Shown here in pieces: positions 17,852 through 26,808 of a stretch of DNA of 64,000 nt. Made by a program: the position numbers and the translations under genes. How positions within the stretch are numbered: the first letter of the stretch is position 1; every line of letters starts with the position of its first letter. The DNA is from Virgibacillus ihumii. Its GTDB lineage: Bacteria > Bacillota > Bacilli > Bacillales > Amphibacillaceae. The DNA lies in contig NZ_CACVAN010000001.1 in NCBI RefSeq assembly GCF_902726655.1, positions 1,612,001 through 1,676,000 of the forward strand, read 5' to 3'. The notes beneath the pieces are model-generated. The model searched no databases. It saw nothing but the letters and a program-made list of their open reading frames with translations, and was not told the DNA's origin.

Positions 17852-19499
17852 ACTCATTCTGCTTGCCTGCCTGATTATTGCCGCATATTTGATGCCTTAT
17901 TTGATCCTTGGCGAGGATACACATATTCGTGTCCACGACAATCTTGATTCAAACATTGTCTGGTATAAACTTCTTGTTGAAAGCGGCCAGTTTTTTTCAA
18001 CGGGAACGTTGCCGAATGTCATTAACGGGCTGCCGCGAAGCACACTTGCTTCCCCTTTTGATATAGTGGTCTGGCTTTATGTACTTTTTGAGCCGATAAC
18101 TGCATATACAATCGGTCAGGCGGTAATGCGGTTTGCTGCGTTTTTTGGCATGTATCTTTTGTTGCGGCGATGGATCCGCCAGCCTTGGATAACAGTAGGA
18201 ACAGCTTTAGGGTTCGCCCTGCTCCCTTATTGGCCATCAGGACTTCTGTCAATTGCGGGATTGCCACTCGCCCTGCATATTTTTCTAAATATCCGAAAGC
18301 ACGGCTGGAATGTTCGAAAGTATAATTGGGTAATTCTATTTTTGCTTCCGTTTTTTTCAAGTTTTATCTTAACCTTTGTATTTTTCCTTGGTTTGATTGG
18401 GCTGCTCTGGCTGATAGACCGGTTTCGTCTTCACAAGTTTAATTGGCCGTTTTTTACAGCCATCGCAGGCATGACGGTACTGTATCTTGCCAAAAACTAT
18501 ATTCTGATTTATGGCATGTTTTTCAGTGATGGATTCACGTCGCACCGGGAGAATCTTAATCTAGGCCATAACAATTTAACTGATACGTTTGAATTGTTTG
18601 CAGACAATTTTATTAACGGACATACACATGACATGGCTGTCCAAACGTATATTATCATTCCGGTTATTGGTCTGGCATTTCTGGTTGCTGCCCGGCATAA
18701 TATCAAACCGAGGCTGCTCACTGCGCTGTTTTTGTTCAATGCATTTCTTTCCCTCTGGTATGCTTTCTGGTACTGGGAAGGCTGGCGCATTGTCAAAGAG
18801 AACTTCATGATTGCCAACACGTTTAATTTCAGCCGAATCCATTTTCTTGACCCGATGATTTGGTATATTTGTTTTGCCCTGGCATTGTGGATTTTGTGGA
18901 GACACCTGCCGTTTGGGAAAGTGCTTGTTTCCGTATTGATGGTGGTACAGCTGGGGATTCTTATTGGGCTGAATGAAGAAATCAAATACAGTAGCATTGA
19001 CACCCCAACGTTTGCTGAATTTTATTCGGTCGATTTGTTCGATGATATACAGGAATACATCGGGAAGGATCAATCTGAATATCGGGTTGTCAGCATTGCC
19101 ATGCATCCGACGATTGCCCAGTACAACGGATTTTTTACGCTTGATACGTATAATAATAGCTTTCCGCTCTCCTATAAGCAAAAATTCCGGAAAATCATCG
19201 CCCCGGAACTGGAAAAAAATAAAACACTCAAAAATTACTATGACACATGGGGAAGCCGACTTTATATGTATGTTGCAGAACTCGGCAAGCATTATCTGTT
19301 CACGAAGCAGAGTGATGAAGTAATTGATAACCTGGAAATAAACACATCAGCACTACGGAAGCTTGGTGGTGATTACGTTTTTTCAGCACTGCCGATTGAA
19401 AATTATCAGGAAAATGGTTTGTCATTTGAACGCAGCTTCACAGCTGCAGGTTCGGGGTCCCCATGGAAAATATACTTATATAAAGTGGAACCTGATTAA
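17814..19499 (+). CDS. Polytopic membrane protein (DUF6044/YfhO-like), putative sugar transferase
   Basis: The protein of about 561 residues has one N-terminal helix, a short extracytoplasmic loop with EDTHIRVHDNLDSNIVWYK, then roughly ten more helices and a soluble C-terminal part of about 170 residues. This topology, and the acidic residues in the first loop, recall GT-C glycosyltransferases and the YfhO/DUF6044 group. It overlaps the end of the aminotransferase gene; the start could be the ATG at 17814 or that at 17826. As last gene of the locus it is the best candidate to move the lipid-linked sugar onto an envelope polymer. The family name is from memory. Confidence 0.7.
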   Translation: MWRAMSKAISGHKLILLACLIIAAYLMPYLILGEDTHIRVHDNLDSNIVWYKLLVESGQFFSTGTLPNVINGLPRSTLASPFDIVVWLYVLFEPITAYTIGQAVMRFAAFFGMYLLLRRWIRQPWITVGTALGFALLPYWPSGLLSIAGLPLALHIFLNIRKHGWNVRKYNWVILFLLPFFSSFILTFVFFLGLIGLLWLIDRFRLHKFNWPFFTAIAGMTVLYLAKNYILIYGMFFSDGFTSHRENLNLGHNNLTDTFELFADNFINGHTHDMAVQTYIIIPVIGLAFLVAARHNIKPRLLTALFLFNAFLSLWYAFWYWEGWRIVKENFMIANTFNFSRIHFLDPMIWYICFALALWILWRHLPFGKVLVSVLMVVQLGILIGLNEEIKYSSIDTPTFAEFYSVDLFDDIQEYIGKDQSEYRVVSIAMHPTIAQYNGFFTLDTYNNSFPLSYKQKFRKIIAPELEKNKTLKNYYDTWGSRLYMYVAELGKHYLFTKQSDEVIDNLEINTSALRKLGGDYVFSALPIENYQENGLSFERSFTAAGSGSPWKIYLYKVEPD

Positions 19500-19516
19500 T
19501 TCAGGTTCCGCTTTTT
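19487..19516 (+). terminator. Intrinsic terminator of the sugar locus
   Basis: GGAACCTG pairs perfectly with CAGGTTCC across ATTAAT and is followed by GCTTTTTG. The stem begins within the last codons of the membrane-protein gene. Confidence 0.8.
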
Positions 19517-19540
19517 GACTTAAATAAAGACGATTGATTT

Positions 19541-19635
19541 TATGCGCGATTTTACACCTTTTATGCTCGGTTTCAGGTGCGATATACGTAATTCCTGCTC
19601 ATTATATATGCTCGATTTTAAATCAGCTGTTCGAG
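19541..19635. repeat. Degenerate tandem array, TATGCTCG core, about 21-bp period
   Basis: TATGCGCG (19541), TATGCTCG (19562), TATACGTA (19583), TATGCTCG (19607) and a diverged TGTTCGAG (19628) recur at spacings of 21, 21, 24 and 21 bp. The array lies between the sugar-locus terminator and the acyl-CoA dehydrogenase gene. It is one of four such arrays in the window. Confidence 0.6.
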
Positions 19636-19728
19636 CCAGTTTCTTTTCTTGAACTTAAAAATACTAAATGGAATAATAGAAATACAAATCCGACATCATT
19701 AATTGGAATAAAAGTGAGTGATGATATA

Positions 19729-20886
19729 ATGAAAAGATTAGCCGATTTAAATACGATGGAAGAACGTCTCGATCTAATGAAAGAGACAGTGAAGCCTTTT
19801 AAACAGCGTGGCGAAATACACGATCGGGAAGGAACATTCCCCTTTGATAACTTTAATGACCTGAAAGATATCGGGTATCCGGCCTTGACCATTCCCGAAA
19901 AATTCGGTGGATTAGGAATTTCTCTGTGCGAAATGCTTAAGCATCAGGAAATCATTGCGAAGGCAGACGGTTCAACAGCTCTTTCGATTGGCTGGCATAT
20001 GGGTATTACGAAACATACAGGTGAAAATGAAAGCTGGGACCGGAAAAAATTCCAGGCATTTGCCGATGATGTCAAGGAAACCGGAGCACTGTTGAATAAT
20101 GCAGCTACTGAACCTGCCACGGGAAGCCCTACGCGTGGCGGAAAACCTCAAACGACCGCCAAAAAATCCGGCAATGGCTGGGTAATTACTGGCCGAAAGA
20201 CTTTTACAACGATGGCGCCAATTCTCTCGTACGCGGTTGTGAGTGCCTCCATTGAAAACTCAGATAAAGTGGGGAATTTTTTAATCAGGCGCGAACGCGA
20301 AGGTGTAAGCGTTGATGAAACGTGGGATTCTACCGCTATGAAGGCAAGCGGAAGTCATGACCTTGTTCTTGAAAACGTTCATATTGGCGAGGACGATTTG
20401 ATTGGCTATCTGACTCCAGGCAAGAAGGCTGCTGCCGGATGGCTGCTGCATATCCCGGCATGTTACCTTGGCATTGCCCGTGCCGCACAGGAGTACGCAA
20501 CCATTTTTGCTTCGGAATACTCACCAAACAGCATTCAAGGAACGATTTCGGAATTGCCGAATGTGAAAGAAAAACTGGGTCAGATGGAACTGCGCATCAT
20601 GCAAAGTTCCAGTTTTCTGTACAGTGTCGCTGCAAAATGGGATGCAAGCAGTGAGATGGTAAGGGCAAACATGCAGCCAGAACTGGGAGCGGTTAAAGTG
20701 TCGGTGGTCAACCAGGCAGTGGAAATTGTTGACCTCGCAATGAGGGTGGCCGGAGCACGCAGTTTATCGGCAAAAAACCCGCTCCAACGCTACTACCGCG
20801 ACGTCCGTGCCGGAATCCATAACCCGCCAATGGATGACATGGTAATCTCGCAACTAGGTGGTCATGCCTTAAACAGGATAAAATAA
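19729..20886 (+). CDS. Acyl-CoA dehydrogenase family protein
   Basis: The 385-residue flavoprotein has the acyl-CoA dehydrogenase layout: helical N-domain with YPALTIPEKFGGLGIS, middle beta-domain with NNAATEPATGSPTRG and GWVITGRKTFTTMAP, and a helical C-domain ending in RYYRDVRAGIHNPPMDDM. The ATG chosen is at the conserved N-terminus MKRLADLNTMEER; a GTG five codons upstream is possible. This branch includes enzymes acting on acyl-CoA and on sulfur or nitrogen compounds, and the substrate is not evident. It is monocistronic, with a terminator shared with the convergent ectoine-type operon. Confidence 0.85.
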   Translation: MKRLADLNTMEERLDLMKETVKPFKQRGEIHDREGTFPFDNFNDLKDIGYPALTIPEKFGGLGISLCEMLKHQEIIAKADGSTALSIGWHMGITKHTGENESWDRKKFQAFADDVKETGALLNNAATEPATGSPTRGGKPQTTAKKSGNGWVITGRKTFTTMAPILSYAVVSASIENSDKVGNFLIRREREGVSVDETWDSTAMKASGSHDLVLENVHIGEDDLIGYLTPGKKAAAGWLLHIPACYLGIARAAQEYATIFASEYSPNSIQGTISELPNVKEKLGQMELRIMQSSSFLYSVAAKWDASSEMVRANMQPELGAVKVSVVNQAVEIVDLAMRVAGARSLSAKNPLQRYYRDVRAGIHNPPMDDMVISQLGGHALNRIK

Positions 20887-20889
20887 ACG

Positions 20890-20923
20890 AAAGGATAGCC
20901 TGGTAAATATAGGCTATCCTTTT
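20890..20923. terminator. Bidirectional intrinsic terminator
   Basis: AAAGGATAGCC and GGCTATCCTTT form an 11-bp stem with T-rich ends in both directions. It closes the acyl-CoA dehydrogenase gene on the plus strand and the long catabolic operon on the minus strand. Confidence 0.85.
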
Positions 20924-20930
20924 AAAATAC

Positions 20931-22004
20931 CTATTGTTTTCTGTTCTCCAGCAAACTGACAATTCTGCCGCCAACATCTGCAGTCGATGCTTTTCCGCCA
21001 AGATCCGGGGTCAAGTTGTCTTTTTCCTTAATAATTTCCCGGATGACCTCAAGGACTATCGCGCCCCATCGTTCCTCATCAAAAAAATCGAGCATCTGAC
21101 TGACCGACCAGATTGCAGCAAGCGGATTGGCAAGTCCTTTTCCGGCAATATCCGGTGCTGATCCATGTACAGGCTCGAACATGGATGGGAATTCTTTTTC
21201 AGGATTCACGTTTGCTCCGGTTGCCAGTCCCAGCCCGCCTGTCAATGCAGCACCAAGGTCTGTTAAAATATCGCCGAAAAGATTGGATGTGACAACAACT
21301 TCAAACCTGCCAGGATCATTGACGAAATACAGACTTGCGGCATCGACAAGATAGGAGGAGGTTTCAACATCCGGATACTCTTTGCCAATCTCTTCAAAAA
21401 CCTCATCCCAGAAAACCATTGAATGGTTCAAAGCATTGCCTTTGCTGATGCTTGTGAGAGTTTTTCCGGTACGTTTTGCTTCCTCATAGGCATAACGGAT
21501 AATCCGCTCTGTACCTTTGCGGGAAAACACTCCAGTCTGCAAAACGACTTCTTCCGGCTTTCCTTTATATAACCGGTCACCGGCACCCGCGTACTCACCT
21601 TCACTGTTTTCACGGATCACAAGAAAATCAATATCTTTATCGGTTCGGGATTTCAATGGTGTTAACGATTCATCCAAAAGTGTTACTGGACGAAGATTTA
21701 CATATTGATCAAATTCTTTCCGGATTTTCAACAGCAAATCCCAAAGTGAAATGTGATCCGGTACACCAGGATAGCCGACAGCACCCAGGTAGATGGCATC
21801 AAATGTTTTCAACTGCTCGATTCCATCATCAGCCATCATTCTGCCTTCCTGCAGATAATACTCACACCCCCACGGAAATTCGGTAAATGAGAAAGAAAGA
21901 TTATCATCTAAATTTTCAATTGCTTTTAATACTTTAACTCCTTCTGCTACGACTTCCGGTCCAATTCCATCACCCGGAATCAACGCTATATTGATATGCT
22001 TCAT
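20931..22004 (-). CDS. Isocitrate/isopropylmalate dehydrogenase family, tartrate/D-malate type
   Basis: The 357-residue beta-decarboxylating dehydrogenase has IPGDGIGPEVV at the N-terminus, the substrate Arg region VNLRPV, FLVIRENSEGEYAG, the metal-binding SNLFGDILTDLGAAL and the NAD-binding FEPVHGSAPDIAGKGLANP. It resembles TtuC/YcsA enzymes acting on D-malate or tartrate more than LeuB, which has its own gene at 52362. It is the last gene of the minus-strand operon, 34 bp after the NhaC-type gene, and a strong terminator follows. Inside an ectoine or hydroxyectoine pathway it might oxidise a hydroxy-acid side product; that is inference. Confidence 0.85.
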   Translation of the reverse strand: MKHINIALIPGDGIGPEVVAEGVKVLKAIENLDDNLSFSFTEFPWGCEYYLQEGRMMADDGIEQLKTFDAIYLGAVGYPGVPDHISLWDLLLKIRKEFDQYVNLRPVTLLDESLTPLKSRTDKDIDFLVIRENSEGEYAGAGDRLYKGKPEEVVLQTGVFSRKGTERIIRYAYEEAKRTGKTLTSISKGNALNHSMVFWDEVFEEIGKEYPDVETSSYLVDAASLYFVNDPGRFEVVVTSNLFGDILTDLGAALTGGLGLATGANVNPEKEFPSMFEPVHGSAPDIAGKGLANPLAAIWSVSQMLDFFDEERWGAIVLEVIREIIKEKDNLTPDLGGKASTADVGGRIVSLLENRKQ

Positions 22005-22038
22005 ACATTACCTCCTCATTAGCTACGATATGTTTCAA

Positions 22039-23586
22039 TCAGGCGTGCAGTCTTTCCTCATTCTTTGTTTTTTGTTGTTGCCGGTTGCCCAGATACCGAA
22101 TCAGGAAGAACTGAATAATAATCCCCGCAATCAGAAGCACAAAACCATTTCCAACTATAGAATAGGAAAGGAATAATACTGCAGCAATTCCTGCAGGCAC
22201 CAATGCATATGGGATTTGTGTATTGACGTGTGCGATATGATCTGATTCAGCAAATATCGATGACATAACGGTAGTATCCGAAATTGGGGAAACATGGTCA
22301 CCGAAGATTGCCCCGGCAAATACGGCACCTATTATAATTTGCACTAGCTCTATACCGCCAAAACTATAGGCAAGCGGAATGGCAATCGGTGTCAGAATAG
22401 ACATCGTCCCCCATGATGTGCCTGTAGCAAACGAGATGAACATGCCAATAATAAATATCAGAAACGGAATAAGTGCTGCTGTCATCCAGCTTTCCGTCAC
22501 ACTGACAACATATTCAGCAGTTCCCAATTCCGAAGTGACGGTACCAATCGACCATGCCAACACAATAATAATCAGTGCCGGCAGCATCGTCCGTATCCCG
22601 CCCAGGAGTGTGTCTTCGCATGTTTTCAAATCCATCCCCTGAAAAAGTGCAATAATCATACCCACTAACGTCATCGAAAATGCACCCCATGTCAGGGATA
22701 CTGCAACCTTTGTATCAGCCAACGCATCCATGATGGACTTTCCTTCAGCGCCGCCACCCGTGAACCACAATGCCCAGACACTTACGCCAATAAGTGTTGC
22801 AAGCGGTAAAATAAAGTTCCATACACTTCCTTCTTTTTTAAAAGGCTCACCCAAATCCTGGTCCACTGATGATAATGGGGTTGAATCCTCCGGAATTAAT
22901 TTACCTGTCGTTTTCGCCCGGTGCTCCGCTTTTGCCATCGGTCCAAAATCCTTCATGGCAATAATCATTGGAACAGCCAACAAACATAGTATCGCATAAA
23001 AATTCCAAGGAATCGACTGCAGGAAGACAAAATATGGCTCAGCCCCGGTGATACTTAAACCAGCAAAAGCAGCGGCAATCAACGAGACCTGAAAACCAAT
23101 CCAGTCCGAGACAGGTCCAAGTGTTGCCATTGGTGCTGCTGTTGAATCCAATATGTACGACAGTTTTTCCCTTGAAACTTTATGCTTCGCGGTAATATCT
23201 TTAGAAGCATTCCCAACAATAACGGTATTGACATAATCATTGAAAAAAATCACGATCCCTAAAATGTATGCTAAAAATTGGACACGTTTAGCTGATGTCA
23301 GTTTTTTTTCCAGCATTTTGATCAGCCCGGCGGACCCACCAGTTTTAAACATGAATGCGGCCCCAGTCCCAAGTAACGCTGTCATTACCAGGAAGCGCGC
23401 ATTCCACGGATCCGTCATCACGTCTTTCATCCAGGTAAACGTTATCCCGACACCCGCAAACGGATCACCGCCTGCTGCAATCATCCCTCCAATCCAGATA
23501 CTGATAAACAATGACATTAGTACCCGTTTCGTGACAATTGCCAAAGCGACAGCAGCAAGCGGTGGTACAATAGATAAAAAGTCCAT
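22039..23586 (-). CDS. nhaC: NhaC-family Na+/H+ antiporter
   Basis: The 515-residue protein has about twelve hydrophobic helices and the NhaC-family blocks FFNDYVNTVIVGNASKDI, SWGTMSILTPIAIPLAY and GAIFGDHVSPISDTTVMS. Members exchange Na+ for H+ and some couple to organic anions such as malate and lactate. It sits between the alanine racemase and tartrate-type dehydrogenase genes with gaps of 26 and 34 bp, so it belongs to the catabolic operon. It could balance Na+ brought in by sodium-driven solute uptake, or carry an organic acid. Confidence 0.88.
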   Translation of the reverse strand: MDFLSIVPPLAAVALAIVTKRVLMSLFISIWIGGMIAAGGDPFAGVGITFTWMKDVMTDPWNARFLVMTALLGTGAAFMFKTGGSAGLIKMLEKKLTSAKRVQFLAYILGIVIFFNDYVNTVIVGNASKDITAKHKVSREKLSYILDSTAAPMATLGPVSDWIGFQVSLIAAAFAGLSITGAEPYFVFLQSIPWNFYAILCLLAVPMIIAMKDFGPMAKAEHRAKTTGKLIPEDSTPLSSVDQDLGEPFKKEGSVWNFILPLATLIGVSVWALWFTGGGAEGKSIMDALADTKVAVSLTWGAFSMTLVGMIIALFQGMDLKTCEDTLLGGIRTMLPALIIIVLAWSIGTVTSELGTAEYVVSVTESWMTAALIPFLIFIIGMFISFATGTSWGTMSILTPIAIPLAYSFGGIELVQIIIGAVFAGAIFGDHVSPISDTTVMSSIFAESDHIAHVNTQIPYALVPAGIAAVLFLSYSIVGNGFVLLIAGIIIQFFLIRYLGNRQQQKTKNEERLHA

Positions 23587-23612
23587 CTGAAACTTTCTCC
23601 CCTTCGTATATT

Positions 23613-24749
23613 TTAAATATATTCTCGCTGGACCCGCATCATCAAACTTGCTAAAACTTCATCAACATTACTGCCCATCCAGTCAGCAATTTGTGGAGCA
23701 AGAATTTCATTATCACCCTGTCTGCCCATGACAATGACTTCGTCGCCTTCTGAGACTCCATCAATATTGGTGACATCAATCAGCGTCTGATCCAATGAGA
23801 TAGAACCGACAATTCCAGCTCGTTGTCCCCTGACAAGCATCTGACCCTTGTTGGATAGCGCGAGATGGTACCCATCACCAAGGCCGATTGGAACAACTGC
23901 AATTTTTTCCTTTTTTTTGGTGACATAACTGCCGCCGTAACCGACAGGGGTTTCAGGCGGCAATTCCCGCACCCTGACAAGCTTTGACCGCAGGCGCATA
24001 ACCGGTTTTAACCGGACCATTTTCCGTTGGCGTGGTGCAGGAGCATAGCCAAACAACGCAATACCGGGGCGTACCATACCAAGGTGCATATCCTGACGCT
24101 CAAGTGTAATGGTCGATGCTGCTACATGCTTGATTGGAAAATGAAACCCATTACTTTCCAATTCCGCCACAGTATCATGAAACAGTTGATATTCCTGTTC
24201 CGTTTTTTCCCATTCACCTTCGTCGGCACTGGAAAAGTGTGTATAAATGCCTTCCCAGCTTATGCCAGGAAGATCATAGCAGGTTTCACAAAAGGACAGC
24301 ACCTCGCCCGGCTCCATTCCAAACCGGTGCAGCCCCGTGTCCATTTTGACATGCAGAGGCAACGTTACATTTCGCTTTATCGCTTCCGCACTTATCGTTT
24401 TTGCCAGTTCAGTGGATGCAACAAATGGGGTCAATTCATATTCAATCACATCACCGGCCTGTTCAAATGTGATGGAACCCAGCAAATGAATCGGTACATC
24501 GACACCACTTTCGCGAAGCGCTGCACCTTCCTCTACTGCCGTAACCCCGAGGCGGTCAGCCCCGGCTTTGACAGCTTCCTTGCCGATCGGCACAACTCCA
24601 TGACCATATGCATTCGTCTTAATTACCGCCATTAGCATACTGTCATCATGTATCCGTTTTTTTATATTCCGGACGTTTTCATGAAAGGCACCAAGGTCGA
24701 CTTCCGCCACCGTCGGATTATGGGATGTTATCCTTGCTGTCTGCCGCAT
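23613..24749 (-). CDS. alr: Alanine racemase
   Basis: The 378-residue PLP enzyme interconverts L- and D-alanine. The PLP lysine is in MAVIKTNAYGHG (near residue 45), the opposing catalytic tyrosine region in PVGYGGSYVTKK, and the C-terminal SLDQTLIDVTNI block is typical. The chosen ATG (MRQTARI...) has GGGGGAAT upstream and removes a poorly supported six-residue extension. It lies next to a D-amino-acid transaminase within the catabolic operon, which is an unusual site for alr; the pair could link the pathway to the D-alanine/pyruvate pool or racemise an intermediate. A housekeeping role in the cell wall is also possible. Confidence 0.93.
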   Translation of the reverse strand: MRQTARITSHNPTVAEVDLGAFHENVRNIKKRIHDDSMLMAVIKTNAYGHGVVPIGKEAVKAGADRLGVTAVEEGAALRESGVDVPIHLLGSITFEQAGDVIEYELTPFVASTELAKTISAEAIKRNVTLPLHVKMDTGLHRFGMEPGEVLSFCETCYDLPGISWEGIYTHFSSADEGEWEKTEQEYQLFHDTVAELESNGFHFPIKHVAASTITLERQDMHLGMVRPGIALFGYAPAPRQRKMVRLKPVMRLRSKLVRVRELPPETPVGYGGSYVTKKKEKIAVVPIGLGDGYHLALSNKGQMLVRGQRAGIVGSISLDQTLIDVTNIDGVSEGDEVIVMGRQGDNEILAPQIADWMGSNVDEVLASLMMRVQREYI

Positions 24750-24825
24750 ACACCATTCCCCCCTCATTTAAAATGGATTTTTTTCCATTACTTCCAGCTT
24801 CAGCATTCTCGGACTAGAGCCCTGC

Positions 24826-25680
24826 CTACGCTTTGCTTTCAGCATTTTCCTCATAAAGCGAACGGAATGCTTTTACCAGTTTTTTGGTGACATTTCCCGG
24901 CGAACCATCGCCAATCGTGTGATTATCCACCTGTAAAATTGGGATGACATCCAGTTTTGTCGCCGAAACAAACACTTCATCAGCTGCAAGCAATTCATCA
25001 ACGGTAAACGTTTCCTCATTAGTTTTTATTCCCAGTTCGGCAGCCAATTGCAGTAATTTTTTTCGAGTAATCCCATTTAAAATATAGTTATCAGCCGGAT
25101 GTGTATACAATTCACCATTTTTTACCATAAATACATTCGATGCACTTGCTTCCGTTACCGTTTCACCTCTGTGCAGGATTGCTTCAACTGCATCATTTTC
25201 CACTGCTTCCTGTTTGGCCATTGCATTTGGCAATAGATTCAATGTCTTTATGTCACAACGCAGCCAGCGGATATCATCAACAAGCACAGCTTTTGCACCC
25301 TGATCCTCCACATCGGTCATCCTGTCTTCTTCCCGCGTATATGCAACAGTTACTGATGATACATCATCACCCGGGAAATAATGTTCCCGTGATGCAATTC
25401 CCCTGGATATCTGCATATAAATAATGCCCTCTTCCAATTTGTTGACAGACACAAGTTCTTCCAGCTTCTGTTTCAGCTGTGCGGTCGATTCAGGCAGATC
25501 CAGCCGGATTTCGCGGGCACTTCTTTCCAACCGCTCCATATGCTCATCAAGCATTAATGGCTTACCATTGTAAACACCGATAACCTCATAGATCCCGTCA
25601 CCAAACTGATAGGCGCGGTCTTCAATATCCACAATATTTTCCCGCTCGATTATCTCATTATTGAATAATATTTTACTCAT
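24826..25680 (-). CDS. dat: D-amino-acid transaminase
   Basis: The 284-residue fold-type IV PLP aminotransferase has AYQFGDGIYEVIGVYNG near residue 25, the D-amino-acid-specific block CDIKTLNLLPNAMAKQEA with the PLP lysine, and ASASNVFMVKNGELYTHP. It moves amino groups between D-alanine and D-glutamate. The start ATG follows GGAGG. It is 12 bp from the upstream dehydratase gene and 76 bp before alr. Here it may act in D-glutamate supply or in disposing of D-configured products of the operon. Confidence 0.92.
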   Translation of the reverse strand: MSKILFNNEIIERENIVDIEDRAYQFGDGIYEVIGVYNGKPLMLDEHMERLERSAREIRLDLPESTAQLKQKLEELVSVNKLEEGIIYMQISRGIASREHYFPGDDVSSVTVAYTREEDRMTDVEDQGAKAVLVDDIRWLRCDIKTLNLLPNAMAKQEAVENDAVEAILHRGETVTEASASNVFMVKNGELYTHPADNYILNGITRKKLLQLAAELGIKTNEETFTVDELLAADEVFVSATKLDVIPILQVDNHTIGDGSPGNVTKKLVKAFRSLYEENAESKA

Positions 25681-25692
25681 GAAAAAACCTCC

Positions 25693-26673
25693 TTACATTT
25701 TTTTGGATTCCTTCATCAGCTTCTGAACAACAGAGGTGTCAACACTGCTTCCCGTGACGATGACGGCAACCTGTGAACCCGGCTTAACCTTTTGATGCAA
25801 CAGTGCACCAATTCCGGAAGCTGCCGCCCCTTCGATAATCATTTTGTGTTGATCAAGCATAAAAGTCATCCCATCAGCGAATTCCTGTTCATCCATTAAT
25901 AAAAGCTCATCGACATATTTTTGGACCAATTGAAACGTGTATTGATTTTGCAGACCAATTCCGCCAAGCAGACTGTCGGCAAGTGTATCGTTTTCGTCAA
26001 TCTGTATCGGTTTTCCCGCCTGAATGCTGGCATGCATTGCAGGACCGTTTGCTGTTGATAGACCAACGAGCCAGATGCGCGGATTTGTTTCCTTCAAGGC
26101 AACACCCAAACCGGAATGCAGTCCTCCGCCGGACAATCCGGCAAGAACGGTATTAACTTCCGGCAACTCTTCAAACAGTTCCAGTCCAATTGTACCTTGC
26201 CCTGCGATAATGTGCGGATCATCAAAAGGGTGAATGACAGTAAGCCCTTCTTCTCTTTCCAGTTCATAGCTGCGCGCTTCAGCGTCATCCTGGGATTCAC
26301 CGTAAATTTCAACTGTTGCACCGGATTTCTGAAGCGCCTCCACTTTTCCATTTGGAACCCTTTCGGAAATACAAATGACTGCCTTGATTCCAAGTTTTTT
26401 GGCCATATAGGCAACGCTCAAGCCGAAATTCCCGGTCGAAAAAGTGGTAATTCCTCTATCCCGTTCCTTCTCTGTTAAACTAAGAATCTTATTCGCCGCT
26501 CCCCTGATTTTAAATGAGCCGCTCGGATTCATATTTTCCAGTTTCAAGTAAACGGACGCACCAGACACATCAGAAAGTCCTGATGAATAAACCAGTGGTG
26601 ATTTCGGTACATATGGTGAAATCCGCTTTTTCGCCAGCCAGATATCTTTTAATGAAAGCTCTTTGCCTGCCAT
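25693..26673 (-). CDS. eutB: Threonine/serine dehydratase-like PLP enzyme (EutB-like)
   Basis: The 326-residue fold-type II PLP enzyme has the lysine in ENMNPSGSFKIRGAAN, the phosphate-binding loop LSGGGLHSGLG and TGSSVDTS near the C-terminus. It lacks an ACT regulatory domain. In proteobacterial ectoine gene clusters the dehydratase-like protein EutB accompanies hydroxyectoine use; its placement here beside RidA, an aminotransferase and an aldehyde dehydrogenase supports that. I infer a beta-hydroxy-amino-acid dehydratase, with 3-hydroxyaspartate a plausible substrate giving oxaloacetate. AAAGGAGGGAGAG fixes the ATG; a longer in-frame extension runs through a tandem repeat and is rejected. 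The symbol is by context. Confidence 0.75.
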   Translation of the reverse strand: MAGKELSLKDIWLAKKRISPYVPKSPLVYSSGLSDVSGASVYLKLENMNPSGSFKIRGAANKILSLTEKERDRGITTFSTGNFGLSVAYMAKKLGIKAVICISERVPNGKVEALQKSGATVEIYGESQDDAEARSYELEREEGLTVIHPFDDPHIIAGQGTIGLELFEELPEVNTVLAGLSGGGLHSGLGVALKETNPRIWLVGLSTANGPAMHASIQAGKPIQIDENDTLADSLLGGIGLQNQYTFQLVQKYVDELLLMDEQEFADGMTFMLDQHKMIIEGAAASGIGALLHQKVKPGSQVAVIVTGSSVDTSVVQKLMKESKKM

Positions 26674-26712
26674 TCTCTCCCTCCTTTGCAAAGGATGATA
26701 ATCTATGGGAGC

Positions 26713-26794
26713 TCTCCCGATTGGAGGCAATCTCTCCCATTTGGGTGCCGTTTCTCCCATTAAGATACGACTCTCTCCCATTTCAGCCTTTCAA
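26713..26794. repeat. Degenerate tandem array, TCTCCC core, 20-21-bp period
   Basis: TCTCCC occurs at 26713, 26733, 26753 and 26774, mostly as TCTCCCATTT. It lies in the 135-bp gap between the M20 amidohydrolase and dehydratase genes, that is inside the operon. The same core and period recur at 45541-45624. Confidence 0.7.
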
Positions 26795-26808
26795 ACGACA
26801 ATCACCAT

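Noticed and set aside
24027..24635. 202-codon plus-strand frame antisense to alr
   Set aside because: A mirror frame of a well-supported racemase gene, without a ribosome binding site and with cysteine/histidine-rich random-like composition.
26674..26781. Longer N-terminus for the EutB-like dehydratase
   Set aside because: The extension is translated tandem repeat, lies upstream of the AAAGGAGGGAG ribosome binding site and has no counterpart in the family.
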